DNA from: Gnetum montanum
Taxonomy: Eukaryota; Streptophyta; Gnetopsida; Gnetales; Gnetaceae
Reading direction: 5' to 3'
NCBI GenBank assembly: GCA_015680685.1
Contig: MNCI01000640.1
Location: 85,524 to 149,523 of the forward strand
Length of the DNA stretch: 64,000 bases
Shown: piece by piece, positions 25,763 to 38,453 of the stretch
Position numbering within the stretch: position 1 is the first letter of the stretch
How the letters are laid out: every line of letters starts with the position of its first letter
The notes under the pieces: generated by a model
Told to the model about the DNA's origin: nothing
Seen by the model: only the letters and a program-made list of their open reading frames with translations
Database searches by the model: none
Position numbers and translations under genes: made by a program

Positions 25763-28376
25763 TTAAGGTATTTCCATTTTTGGAGGTCTAGATGTGTTTG
25801 CTTCTTCTTCTTGATTTTCTATTTTAATTCTTAGGTCTCCATGTTTAATATCCTCTTCTGGTGTACAATTAAAGTGTAAGATATTTATGTCTAAGTCCTT
25901 TGCTTGGTCCATTTTCTTAAGTTTAGAACTAATAAGTGGATCAATTACCTCCATGCATCTTGAAAATAATTTTATATTCTCATTTTCAAGCCACTAGATG
26001 TCTTCTAGTTTAGTGGGTATTGCATAGATTAGTTTTTTCTCACACACCTACTCCTAAACATTCTTGTGAACTGTGTTAATATTTTGAATTTTTGGCCCAC
26101 AACTACACCCTTTACTATTATTAGTGATGCGTGGATTCTTCTCTCTCCACAGTGATAGGCTCACCATTTTTGTTAGGTGTTGGAGCAATGATGGATGTTG
26201 GCCTTTGCATATTATTAGAGGACATTGATTATGAAAGGAAGGATGTTGCACTTGATTGGTATTATGCTAGTTTGAACAAGTTAGTAGGTCCATGAGTGTT
26301 GTGCCTATGTGTGGGAACCATCCTAAAGAAAGGATGTTTTTGAGATTGTGGTGAGATCTACTAGCACTATCATTTCTATGTATGTTTGTAGCACAAGTGG
26401 CATTCTCTCATTGATGTCGTGGTGCTGAACCTTCCTATGTTGCTGGTGGTGACATACAATGGAGGGAAGTATGAGAATATTTAGGATATGACAAAGGATG
26501 AAAGGTGTGAGATGGTGATCCTTTAGAAGATGTCATGGATCGATGATATTTGGGAGAGTGGTAGTAGCAATTTGAAGTAGATGAAGTATAACTAGTTGGG
26601 AAAATAGGTTGTTGAACATAATATCCATATGGTTTTGGCTAGTAGTAAGGGTAGTGTTGGTTTGATGATGGCCTCCCCCATGATTGTGGGTTTTGCGACT
26701 ATGTTGGATGATAGTGTTGAGGCTAGTAAGAAGTCCCACTAGGATGATACAATTTATTGTAGGATTGTCTATAATTACCTTGTAAGAAAGGTAGTTTCCT
26801 AGGCATTTTCTTTGGTATGAACTTGGGATTCAACACAAAAAGCCCAATACTCATGTAGATGTAACATGATTGGGCAATAGCCCTTTGGATGATCATATAG
26901 GTAGATGTCACATCCATCTTCTTCTTCTGTGGTTCAGTCTATAGCCTCTTCTTCTATAGCCATTTTTCCTATTTTCCGATAAGCATTCCTAGCTATTTCT
27001 TGGTTCTTCTTCCTCCATTTATTGTGATTTCCTAATTCATTTTGTGTTATCTTCTCCTCTATAGTTTCTATGAAAGTTGTAGAATTTTCATTTATCCACT
27101 CTAACATCCTATCTAGCCTTTCCTAGAGTTCATCAAGATATTATTGCAATGGCAAGGTTTGTTGTGAAATCACTTCATTGAGAGCTACCTCTTTTTTCTG
27201 ATCATAGAAATGAACCCTCTTCTTTTGAAGAGTTGTATCCTAGTGATATTTCTAAACATTCTCTTGTTTACATAGCTCTCCTTCTTCTTTTTCCATATGC
27301 TTGATTAGCTTTTGGATTTGATGGGTTCCTAGTTCATATAATTAACCTTGAGCATACATCCCAAGGGTCTTTGTCATTTGACTATGAAGCCCATCTATGA
27401 TGTGGAAAATTTGCTCTTCTTGAGAGAAACCATGGCCTAGAAATTTATTTAGTAGAGAATAGTATCTATCTAGGATCATATCCAAAGGTTCAGGTTGTTC
27501 TTGTTTCCATCCTTGGATTTGTTTCCTTAGGTTGGACACCCTCTCATAGGTTTGGTATTTCTCGTTGAAGATTTCCAGCATTGTGGACCACTGACAAATT
27601 GAATTTCATTTCAACAATCTATACCACACTTTGGCTTTATCGATTAGTATCCTAGGAAAGAGCTTAAGCCGTTTCCACCCACTTTCAATGTTATATAAGG
27701 CACAGGCATCTTGGAAGGCTTGTAAATGATGTTCTGGATCCAAATCATAGCCTCCTGCAAATTTAGGGATGTTATTCATATCAAGTCTTTTGATGCAAAT
27801 TTCCTTTTGATGCCTATGAGGTATCTTAACTACCTTCATAATCTATGTCATGCTCTTAGTGGTGAACAAGGGTTCACTATCATCAAACATGTTGTGGTAA
27901 AAATTTCTATTTCTATCTGTTTGATTGTAATGATTTTGTCTATGCTCATTTTGATGTCTTTGATTTTTCCCTTGGTTTCGATTTCTATTTTTATTTCAAC
28001 TCCATAGTGGAGCTCTATCTCTATACCTACATTCATCTTCATTAGAACTAGATGTTGAAGAGGAAGAGAAAGATGAGGAATTTGGAGAGTCACCATGGCT
28101 TCTATAGTGTTCCCCATGGTCCCTTGATTTATCTTTTCCAGGTTTTTAGGAGGTCCTAGGCCTTGAGGCCTCCTCTAGTCTAGGACTTACTTCATCTCCT
28201 CTAGAATTGTCTACCTTAGGTGAATGTAGTCCTTGAGTGTAATTAGGGTGGTTATGAACATATGAAACCCTTGCATGAAGTTGGTCACTCCAATTTTCTT
28301 CAATATATATCTCATTAGTTCTCTAATGAATGTTCACTTCATATGATGCATTATTGCTTCCTTGTGAAAGAGATGT
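25763..28376 (-). pseudogene. gag of E3 fused to protease-RT linker remains
   Basis: Homologous to E1 and E5 gag. The position of the shared start codon (28,374-28,376) now reads ACA on the minus strand instead of ATG. The core reads DMNNIPKFAGGYDLDPEHHL, LKLFPRILIDKAKVWYR (27,800-27,620) and LGMYAQG (27,350). The knuckle-like motif is CDIYLYDHPKGYCP near 26,890, second Cys replaced by Tyr. After the Pro/His-rich tail the frame continues as KNPRITNNSKGCSCG (about 26,130), which aligns with the post-protease linker of E2, then PEEDIKHGDLRIKIENQEEE before a stop at 25,763. The protease itself is deleted. Confidence 0.8.
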
Positions 28377-28482
28377 TGTTGTTGGTGTATGATATGTGTG
28401 ACTTAGTGTTTTCCCAAAGATAGTTCATTAATGCATTTACAACAATTATGTATGATATAGCTAATCTAGATAACTAGCACCG

Positions 28483-28500
28483 TCCCTGGAAATGGTGCCA
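28483..28500 (-). other. Primer binding site of E3 (tRNA-Asp type)
   Basis: TGGCACCATTTCCAGGGA on the minus strand, one base inside the 5' LTR; 14 of 18 bases agree with the tRNA-Asp complement. Confidence 0.75.
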
Positions 28501-28501
28501 A

Positions 28502-29480
28502 TGATGAGTGGTGAGGTACCCCATACACCCAACCATATGAATCATAAGTGTTCACGCATGATCCAGTTAAATTTTGTGGGTGGGACTAGTTGTGGCATCT
28601 AGATCATTATGTCTTGATTGTAGTTTGTTGTCTTCCCACTTGGACTAGTGGTAGCTTTGCCATATATGGTTTAGTCCAAAGTGAGGCATATGATAATTGA
28701 TGTTGTTTTGGCCTTATGCTACTCCTAACGATAATAGAGAAATTAATTACTTAATCTAATTAACAACATAAAGTAAATTCTAAACTAGCCTACAGGCAAT
28801 GAATGTCTATTCCTAGCTTGTTTTACACATCTTAAACCCATGTATCCACTACTAGAATTACCAAGTGCTATGCTACTGGACAAACCAAGCAATAACGTTG
28901 TTGGGATTACCAAGAGAATATGTATTTACACTCAAAACTGGTTGCACTCATTCCACCAATTTATTAATATGAAATGTAAATATTAACTAAGTACATAAAA
29001 CATAAATTACATGAAAAGTAAATTTAATTTAATTCAAAGCACTACAATGAATAAGAATCAATCTCGATCTTATTGCCGTTCATGGAATGTGTCCAAGTAC
29101 ATTGCCACTTGAATAAGACACCATACAACTAACTCAAATCCATACTATGGGAACTCATTACTATTATCTAAGATTATGGAATAAAATTGCAAGATTTTAG
29201 CTACTCTATTAACCAATGAATGCCAATACATGGTAGGAGCACACATATTTATAGGTGAAAATAGGCACTGCATCAATGGGGCCTAGTTGATGCATCGTTG
29301 TATGCATCAGCAAGGCCTAGTCAATGAGGCCAAGATATTAGGGCTAAGATATTGGAACCAAGATATTAGGGCTAAGATATTGGAGCCAAGATATCAAGGC
29401 TAATATATTAGGGCTAAGGTATCGGGGCCAACTAAAAAATGCTTTTTTGTCAGATATCCCAACCAACTGATGACTCATCA
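28502..29480 (-). repeat. 5' LTR of E3 (979 bp)
   Basis: TGATGAGTGG to GACTCATCA, colinear with the 3' LTR. TATA box near 29,244-29,256. Seven 14-bp AAGATAT-type units at 29,329-29,426, one fewer than in the 3' LTR. Confidence 0.9.
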
Positions 29481-29485
29481 TTCAT

Positions 29486-32390
29486 AATGCAACTTATGAA
29501 CTTAATTTTTCATGATCTCCAAAAAGCTTCGAAACCAAACTTTTTCTAAGTGTTGAATTTGTGGATTTTGTATCATGCAAGAACACCAATGGTACATCCT
29601 AAGCTCCCTTAACATCATAGATATTGAATTTGAAAAATTTAATAGTTTGATCCCATGACCTCAAGATCAAAATATTTCCAAGTATTGGAGATGACGGAAT
29701 GTCAAATTTGGGTTTTCTTTAATACCTGAAAACAAAATGTCCCAAAATAGCTTTGCAAGATATATTTTTGGACTTGAAAGATCTTCAAGGACCATTCAGG
29801 ATCATATCCTAAGTTTTCAACATTAATTTCATCAACTTTGAGAAAATTCCAAAAATTGCAAAAATTTTTTCAAACTTTGGGAATTAATGTTGATGTTATG
29901 TTAGCATCAACTTTAGCACTAGTATCTCCATCATAGAGACTTTTAAATCTTGCAAAAATTATATTTCAACATGCACCATGGACCCCCAAGGCTAAGACAA
30001 CTCATTGGTAGTAGTTTTGGCACTCCACGCTTCCAAAATTTGCACTTTTATGCGAGTTTTCTAAAAATTGGAAAATTAGCATTTTGGCTAAGCATGGAAC
30101 ATTAGCAAGATTGGAACTCATCTTGGAATCTTTAAATCATCCCATTCACTAGGTTCACAACTTTCCACTAGTCTATGAGAGCCTTAGCATGTCAAAATTA
30201 CCATTTTGATGTATTTTGGATTATTTTTGGCCTTTTCAAAGTTAGATTTTTCAATCGAAAAAATTATCAAAATGTTTTCCAACTTTGGGAAGTGATGCTA
30301 ACACTATGTTAGCATCAATTTTAGTGTTAACATTAGTATCATCATGTCTTAACATGTACCATGGAACCCCAAGGCCAAGACAACTCATTGATAGCAGTTT
30401 TGGTGCTTCAAGCTTCAAGAATTTGCACTTTTTGTAAGTTTTCTAAAACTTGGAAAATTAACATTTTTGGCTAAGTACGGGATACTAGTAATATCATAAC
30501 TCATCTCAAAAACTCTGAATCATCCCATACACCATGTTTACATCGTTTCACTAGTCTACAGGTCTCTCGATACTCTAAAATTATCATCTTGATGCATTTA
30601 AGGATCAATTTTAGCCTTTCCAAAATTAGAATATTTGACTAGAAAAATTGTCAAAATTTTTCTAACTCTAAAGCTAATTTTGATGCATCTACATCTATGT
30701 TAGTGTCAATGTTAGCATCAACATTAACATCAATGTCAATGTCACCTCAATAGGTTGCCACATTCAGTAAAACCAAAGACCAAACTTGCTATTTTTAAAC
30801 TTGAAAATAAGTTACACTTAACTTCCAATTCAATTTTAGTAATCCTAAGTTAAATTTGGAAACTATTGACCTATAAATTCAAGCTTAAAACACAAGTTTT
30901 AGGTTAGATCTTTTGATATTTGACAGTACTTTTTCAAATTTCGAGAGATGAAAAGCACAAGCATTTGCTACCATTGTAGCACTCATCTAGTCAGCCACCT
31001 TTTGCATCTGCAACATCACTTCTAAAGATAGAATTTTTAGGCCTTCAACATCATTTCTAGAGATAGAATTTTCAATCTTCTATAATACTTTCTAGAGTTA
31101 GAATTGTTTCAACTCCATCGTCAGTGATAGGAACCTTGGTCAAAACAACCTAATTGTAGCCTAGAATCAACTTTAGATCACACCTATAGCTTCTCCATCC
31201 ATCACCTAATTCTCCAAAGGTTTAATTCCATTGAGGTGTAATTATTCCCTCCACATCTATATTTTGCTCAAAATTTGAGTATCTTTTATCAGTTCTACAA
31301 CACACATTTTTTTCCATCATTTGTAGTTTGGCCCTCCATAAGAGGTAAACACTTCACAACTCATGAATAAAGTATTTTATTATTTGGGAAAGGATTTGGG
31401 ACCTTTCACCATATCAAAAAATCTTACTTTCATTATTTTACACTTGTTTACTTATGTTCTATACTTGAAATTTTTCCTGTATCTTACGTTGCATTCTATA
31501 CTTAATCAAAATTTCAACAATTTATACTTAATCATTTTTTCACATTAAAATTTTATTTTTGGGGGAGGGATCTTACATCCTTCTTCCTACATAATAATAT
31601 TAATATTTCAAAATTTTATATCCTTTTATATAGGTTTTATGCTTAGAATTTTTTCTATCTCCTACATCACATTCTATACTTAGTCAAATTTTTAGCATTT
31701 TACACTTAGCTACTTTTCCACATAAAAATTTCATTTTTAAGAGGGATATGAAATCCTTCTCTATACATAATAATATTAATATTTTAAAATTTTATATTTT
31801 TTATATAATTTTTATATTTAGAATTTTTTGTATCTCCTGCATCATATTCTATACTTAGTTAAATTTTTAAACTTTTTATACTTAGTCATTTTTTAGTATA
31901 AAAACTCTATCATTTGGAAAGGAAAAAGATCCTTTCTTTCATCTTATAGTTATTCTATTTTAATATTTTATGCTCTTTATCCATATTTTACACTTAATTT
32001 ACTTTCTGATAATCCATACTTAATTAATTTTCTTATGATTTTACACTTTAGTCAATTTTGGCATTAAAAACTTCACTTTTTCATTGTTGCCTATCGTTCC
32101 TAGTTCATGTGTGGTAGGCTAACTTCATATTTGATTAGAGGATTCATGCCTCTTCATTTCATAATTGATACCATATCAAGGATTACATCGATTCAAAGAT
32201 CATTTATGGCCATGCAGTATCTTAACACTTAGTTCGTGGAAGTGTCCTTCTAGAGGTGTAAAGAACATTTTTACAAGAACATCATTCTTGAAGGTACTCC
32301 TCTAAGTAAGGTCTAAATTTCTTCCTACATAATTTTTAACTACTTTATTTTTCTCTTTTCTTCTTTTCTAGAGTGATGGTTGTCCTTTCT
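29486..32390 (+). repeat. Right arm of the long inverted repeat (family C)
   Basis: Inverted counterpart of 19,641-22,463: ATGTTAGCATCAA phrases near 29,900, 30,305 and 30,705, plus-strand TATA-like GACCTATAAATTC (about 30,868), a row of ~45-bp TTTCTAGAGATAGAATTTT units (31,020-31,110), the GGCCCTCCATAAGAGG block (31,330) and the GAAGGTACTCCTCTAAGTAAGG landmark (32,293). Compared with the left arm, about 165 bases next to the centre are absent. It continues on the right into element E6 in the order expected for family A interior, so the arm may be the 5' part of E6. Confidence 0.7.
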
Positions 32391-33059
32391 AGTTATCATC
32401 AACGCATGTTGGTATGTCAGGAGGAATACATCAATGCATGACCACTATTATTTGTATGGACTTGATCTAAACTTAGAACGGACCGATATTGGATCATCGT
32501 AATCATGCATTTCATCATGAATCCTATTCAGCTATGATGTAGATTTTTCCTCTCATCATCTCTTTCTATCATTGTAGTACTTCATTTTCTCTCACCTCAC
32601 TACCTCATACCATAGTTTGTTAATAGTTTCATTTTGTAATATACATAATTCTTAGAAAATCTCTCACATGGGTACAATGTTTAACTTGAATAATCATTCA
32701 TCATCCAAGGTGTCTATAAAATCCTTGTGATGAGGTTATGCAAAGGCATATTAGCCATAAGCTTGCTTTGGGGAGAACCCACTTGCATATCTCTTATTTT
32801 CCTTCTGTTTAAACTACATAAACATAATCCTTGTTTCAATATTGATAATTTTAATAGCCTACAACTTCTATTTTTTTTATTAATTTAGCTTAAGAAACAT
32901 TTTTCATTTACTCATTCCACATAATCAAATTGCTCCAATTCCTCAATCAAATCCTTGCTTATGTTGTTAACATGTTTGTATAGCTTTTTGGCTTTAATTC
33001 AACTCTTGTTTTAATTCCAAACCCATTCAAAATTCTTCAACATTTCAAGTTGAAAAATG

Positions 33060-33165
33060 GCTACAAATAGATGCATTGATGCATCCACATTAATGCAGTC
33101 TGATTCATCAATGTAGCCTCATTAGTGCATTCCCATCAATGCAACACAAAAATAGTATTAATACA
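33060..33165 (+). promoter_or_regulatory. Internal promoter-like region upstream of ORF B in E6
   Basis: A cluster of GCATTGATGCAT (33,073-33,084), CATCAATG and AGTGCATT words precedes a weak TATA remnant (acaaaaatag near 33,145), then a leader that aligns with the E9 leader (CATTTTTCACCATT against CATTTTTCATCATT). GCATTGATGCAT is identical to 36,714-36,725 in the E6 LTR. Confidence 0.45.
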
Positions 33166-33669
33166 TGTGATAGTTAACTCATTTTTCACCATTTTCTTCA
33201 AATGCAAGAGAGTCTTTTGCAATTTTTTAGAGCCCACAAACTTCTAAGAGTCATAATTTCCCAACCGCTAATCCATTTTTACCCATTTTTTAATCCTTGA
33301 GCTTTTAAAGGTATGCTTTATGTTGTTGGGGCATTAAATGCTAATTTTTCATATAAAATTTTTAAAAATGTTTCTAACATCCCACATATGAGATATTAAA
33401 ATAATATTAAAATAATGATTCTAAGAGTTAATATCAAGAATCAATCTCTATTGAAGCATGAATAAAATAAAAGTAAAATATCATATGTACACAATCACTA
33501 AATGAGAACTTAACGATAAAATTCTAATTTTTGACCAATGAACTTAACCTGATTAAATAGTGGAAGGTATCTAAATTTAACCAAATTATATCTAAATAAC
33601 TAATCCAAGGTTATGTTTGTGATTGTCAATGATACATAAGCGAGGATCATAGGTAGGAGGGTAGCCATC

Positions 33670-36420
33670 ATAACCATGGGAGAAATGACATAATGAAGTA
33701 AGGGGACAATAATAGTAATCATAGTAATAACCCTAGGAACAAGCTACTAAGGAAACTCATGTTACTAGACCACTGTGCAAGCAGCCTAAGGTGGAATCTA
33801 TCCACCAGATTCCCATAACAGAGACAAGATAATCCAGGCAAGATGAGGTTCCAAGATCGTAATTCAAACTTGAGGTTATAATCATAGAGACTTGCCTTGA
33901 GAAGATCTATAGCAAAGAGATTTAGAGTTTCATCCTCCAAGAACTAAATTTTGGACCTTTCTTCAAGCTTGAACTAGAAGAGATGAGGACAAAGTTGCAA
34001 TGATCTCCACTATGGTCCATTATCTCTAGCAATGGAAAATGGTACATGGGGGAAATCTACCTTTTTTGGAATAATTGATAAGGAGATGAAACTATTAAGA
34101 TCAAAGATATCATCATCTCATATTCAATTGAGGTAATAGCAGAGGTCCTCAAACTACTAAACATTGGGGTGAAGCTAGCAAAAATTTCAACTCAAACAAA
34201 CCAAAAGGCAAAGAAAGAATGGATTTAGTAGTGCTATGGATTAAATCATGAGTAAAGTGCCCTAATCAAGGAGGAAAGAGCTTATTTCAAAATAATAGTA
34301 TATTACCTCAATCCAATAGTGGGTCCAAGTAAGATGATTACCTTTTTTGCTATGCCATGTGCAACTCTAAGAAGAAAATTCCAAATCAACCTATCCTAGC
34401 TCATTGTCCTTGATATAGAGAAACATTCTAAGGATAATAAAAAGGATAGGAAGATATTTCCCTTTCCTTGTCTCATTAGAAAACTATTAAAGAAGGGAGG
34501 GATAGCCTGCTATGCTAATGACATGGTCTGTAGAGCTCCTATTGCATCATGGTAGGAGATGATGAAGGATAATGATCGTACCAAGCTTCAAAAGAAAGAT
34601 TTGCCACCACCACCACCACTTGAAGCACTGGAAATGATGCTATAAATGCTAGTAGCTATTGAACATCTATGGAAACCTAGAGAATAAAATTTGCAACAAA
34701 AAGCCTCTAGAGGTGGTAAAGAATCCTCTATGTACTGAATGACCATGAGCAACTTGAATGAGATCACAAGGACCATCAGCTAGCTGAAGGATGAAATGAT
34801 CCGATTGTTCTCCTCAAAGAGGAACCAAACTCTTGTATGTTCCAATCCCAATACCATAGAATTCACTATGTCCATATTGGGATAAGTATTTCCTAAAATC
34901 TCTAGGAATGTAGCAATATTTTCTATGATGCTAGAAGAAGGTAAAGGAGTAATAATCTTGGTCATGCCACACAAGGAATAGGATACTACAGTAGAGGTGA
35001 TGGCAAATAGAATTGGAGAAGTATTGAGTGCTCCCATAACATCTATCCTTGATGTTGCTACCATAGTATATGTACAAGAATCTGTAGAATCCAAAAGTAG
35101 AGAAATAAGTGTAGCCTAACACGAGAAAGTACTAGACTAACTAGTTGGAACCAGACAACAAATTCTAAAGGTCTTTGCTCATTTGGAATACATTTTTGCT
35201 ACCTAGTCATAGTTGCTAAAGGCAAGAGTTAAGCTGAGGATAGAAAACACATAACTTAAGAAGGCCACCATTAGCAATCAATGGTTGGTCACTAATGTTA
35301 TAAAGCTCAAAATCCATTTGTTAGATCCTACCATTCTCAAGATAGAGCTTACAAGGGATGAAGCTTTTCAAAAAATTCAACAAAAATATCAAGAGGCTGA
35401 GAATGTGAAAAAGATAGCAATCTTTGATACATCATTGTTGAAGGCAATGATGAATTTCTCTAGTCATAATCTTCAATAGATTCATAAGGAAAATCTTGTG
35501 CTGACTCATGAAAACCATCGCCTATGGAATACTAAACAATAAAAGGACAAAATGGTTGAGTACTTTCACCATTATTAGGAGAAACTTGCTAATGTAAACC
35601 TAGGTGTGAAAAGGTTGGATGTAAAAAAATAGAAATCTCTTGATGGAGTTGATTCATCCTCTTTACTAGAAGATTACAGTTAAGGTCACCACCTAGAAAA
35701 ATGAGACCCTAAAGTATGACTGAGTAAAAAATCACTACATGAACTAGGTTAGAATGATCTAGGAGATCAATGAGAAAGCGATAAAGCTAGTAAAGGCAAA
35801 GGTGAATGAAGCCCTCTAGCAATTCCAATAAAGAGGAAATGTATGACAATCCATCTTTGATGATCTCAATAGCTATAATCAAGCAAAGATCAGATTCAAG
35901 GAGTTGCAAATCAAGAAGATGACTATATACATGAAATTAGTTAAGCTTTGGTATGCAAACTTAGCAACCCTAATAGTAGGGAGGTCAAGATTTGAGTTTG
36001 AGAAGTGGGTGACCAACTCCTATCTCCTATATGAGGTGGAGTTTAAGCTACATAAAGAGATAAAAAAAGGTTGGAAGTAGCCAATGCAGAGCTTGAAGTT
36101 CTGAAAAGCCAATTCATTGATCAAAGACTAGTTGTTGAAAACCTAGCCATGAGAATAAGTAACTACCATGAATTGTAGATCCTTGTCTATATGTTTGAAT
36201 TTGAATGTAAATAATTCTTAAGCTAGTTTTTCAACATGAAGTAAATGTTTCCTACATTGTTATGCTTATGGGATATACAGGCACTAGCCCATCCAGGCAA
36301 AGCTACTTAGACAATCCATGACTCATGGGAAAAAGAGAAAGAGATGAAGCCACTTCTAGATGCTTTTCAGTTTTCAACAATAGTAGTAGGATAGCCTAGA
36401 CCTCTAGAAAAGTAGGTATG
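33670..36420 (+). pseudogene. ORF B of E6, strongly decayed
   Basis: Across frames the plus strand reads EVIAEVLKLLNIGVKLAKIS, EERAYFKIIVYYLNPIVGPS, FPFPCLIRKLL and CYANDMVCRAPIASW (34,120-34,560), each aligned to E9 ORF B. Charged helical stretches follow (for example DEAFQKIQQKYQEAENVKKI near 35,360), and HDSWEKEKEMKPLL near 36,320 matches the E9 C-terminus. The start is uncertain; an ATG near 33,676 fits the E9 spacing. This is the most diverged of the three copies. Confidence 0.65.
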
Positions 36421-36676
36421 TGATGACTAATCCTCCATGCCATAGGTTCACCCACCTCTAGGCATGATGTAAAGATCTCATTCCATCTAGTTGGCGCTTG
36501 CAATTTTTGCTAGATTTTTTAAATTTTTTATATGTTGCATAATTTTGTATCTACATGAATTATATAAAAAAATAACCCTCAAGAGTTGTTTATTTATCAT
36601 AGTTAGTTCCATACTCCCCCAAAATTTTTTAAGCAACTCAGTCCCATTTTGTTCACTTGAGGATGAGTTTTTAGTT

Positions 36677-36689
36677 AGTTGTGGGGATA
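36677..36689 (+). other. Polypurine tract of E6
   Basis: AGTTGTGGGGATA directly before the LTR start TGATGAAG. Preceded by CTTGAGGATGAGTTTTTAG, shared with the other copies. Confidence 0.75.
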
Positions 36690-37557
36690 TGATGAAGTCT
36701 AAATAAGTTGATTGCATTGATGCATACCTATCAACACAACCTCATAGATGCATCCTTAGATGCATTGGTGCATCTGCATCAATGTTGATGCTTTCTAAGC
36801 CTATATAAATGCACACACCAGTTGCATTTATGACATCTTTAGTCATTCTCCTACTAAAAATCTTGTAGCTTTCTTCCATAGGACTTCATGAAATCTCCCT
36901 CGAAGTACCCCTAGCATGGATTGAATTAATTCTATGAAGTTTTATTTGAGTGCAAGATGTACTCAGATACTATTGCATGAAAAAATAAAATCCATATTTC
37001 TTCTCTCCATTGCAGCACTTAGACTAGTATTTAGTTTACTCAAGCATTTTACTTTACATGTAGTTTACTTTCCTAAGCACTCAATATTTTATTCTATAGC
37101 AGTGTGGGTATGACCACTTTAAGCATAATATAGTAACACTTGGTAATCCTAGCTATGAATACTTGGTACCTCGAATAGTAAAAACTTGGTAACCTAGTGG
37201 TGTTAGTATAAGTTTAGGATGTGTACAAAAATTAGGAATAGATACTCTACGTTTAGACTAGTTTAGACATTAATTAGTTAAAGTTTAATATATATTTTGA
37301 TTACTTCTTCTCTTAATACTTTTAAAGATAAAAAATAATAAAATTATAAATATAAATATCTTATAACTCAATCACACTTAGCCATATGGACAAAATTAAT
37401 ACAAGTGATGATTGGAAAGACAACAACCAATAGCCTCATATTTGACTAGCCAAGACAAAAGCCACTTAGGTAGAAGAGGTTCATAAAATTTGACCAAATC
37501 ATGCATACGCACTTGTGATGTATATGATTGGGCATAGGGAATACCCATTTCTCATCA
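36690..37557 (+). repeat. 3' LTR of E6 (868 bp)
   Basis: TGATGAAGTC to CTCATCA. TATA box GCCTATATAAATGC at 36,799-36,812. The U3 (36,712-36,791) is a cluster of GATGCATC / GCATTGATGCAT / GCATCAATG words unlike any other LTR here. Confidence 0.85.
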
Positions 37558-37561
37558 CTAA

Positions 37562-38434
37562 TGAATAGTTAATTTTTCATGTACGATATCGTACATATGA
37601 TATCATATTTATAATACAGTAGCTGCAATATCATATCCTTTCATATGATATCATAAATATGATGTATCTGGGATAGGTGAAGTCTATAAATACTATGCAC
37701 CTATCATATTAAATAAATCATTTGGTCAATAGTATAGAAAAAATCTTGTAATTAGTTTTTGTAGAAGTTAGAATAGTCAATGAGTGCCTCCAACATGAAC
37801 TTAAGTTAATTAATAGATTCTTATTCAAATGATCTTGTACCTAGACATCATTTTATGATGAAAACAAGATCAAAATTGATTCACCTTCATTGTAACATTT
37901 TGACTTTCTTTAATATTTTTTTAATTGCAATTTATTTCTATTGTTATTTTCCTTCACATAATTAGTTAAAATTTGACTTCTAAAATGCACATTAGACATG
38001 TGAAATAAGTTTGACCAATTCCAAGTATAAATATGTGATTGTTTGATAATCCTAGCAGTGTTATCACTTGGTATGCCTAGTAGTGGATGTTTGGTAACCT
38101 AATAATGATAACATAAGTTCAAGGTATATACAGTGAATTGGGAATGATTGATCATTGCTTAGGCTAGCTTAAGATTCACTTCATCCTATCTTAATTTAAT
38201 TAGATAAATTTCTATATTTTAATCCTAAACAAACAACATCAAATATCATATATCTTAGTTATGCTTAACCATATGTACTAAGATTCATACAAGTATAACA
38301 AGGAAGAAAACGACCTATGATCAAGCTTAACAATCTAGACATCGTATTTTTCTAGTCCATAGATTATGATCAGGTTACTTATAAATGCTTATAATTTGTA
38401 TGATTGTGAATAGAGTTTACATCACCACTCATAA
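37562..38434 (+). repeat. 5' LTR of E4 (about 873 bp)
   Basis: The left end is slightly degenerate (TGAATAGTT); the right end CACTCATAA precedes the primer site. TATA box TCTATAAATAC at 37,683-37,693. U3 carries perfect palindromes GTACGATATCGTAC (37,581-37,594), ATATGATATCATAT (37,595-37,608) and TATGATATCATA (37,644-37,655). Confidence 0.85.
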
Positions 38435-38435
38435 T

Positions 38436-38453
38436 TGGAGTCATTGCCAAAGA
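38436..38453 (+). other. Primer binding site of E4, decayed
   Basis: TGGAGTCATTGCCAAAGA aligns with the tRNA-Asp type site of E5 and its following bases (GATTGGTGCTTGTGATCTAG against GATAGTGCTAG). Confidence 0.6.

Larger units (their letters stand above)
22469..29480 (-). mobile_element. E3: complete non-autonomous LTR element, 7,012 bp, TSD TTCAT
   Basis: Both LTRs, a polypurine tract, gag remains and a tRNA-Asp primer site are present, and the 5-bp duplication TTCAT flanks it at 22,464-22,468 and 29,481-29,485. It has no protease, RT, RNase H or integrase and no ORF B. The insertion point is the centre of the family C inverted repeat. Confidence 0.92.
32391..37557 (+). mobile_element. E6: 3' part of a plus-strand family A element with ORF B
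   Basis: Order: non-coding block with the family landmark (CTTTGGGGAGAACCCACTTGC, 32,775), promoter-like region (33,060), ORF B, polypurine tract (36,677-36,689) and LTR (36,690-37,557). No gag or pol is seen. The 5' side merges with the family C right arm. Confidence 0.75.

Noticed and set aside
19641-32390. Large inverted repeat dismissed as an assembly error
   Set aside because: Not accepted as the main explanation, because the arms are clearly diverged and differ by a 165-base segment, unlike a folded assembly artefact; long reads should still confirm it.
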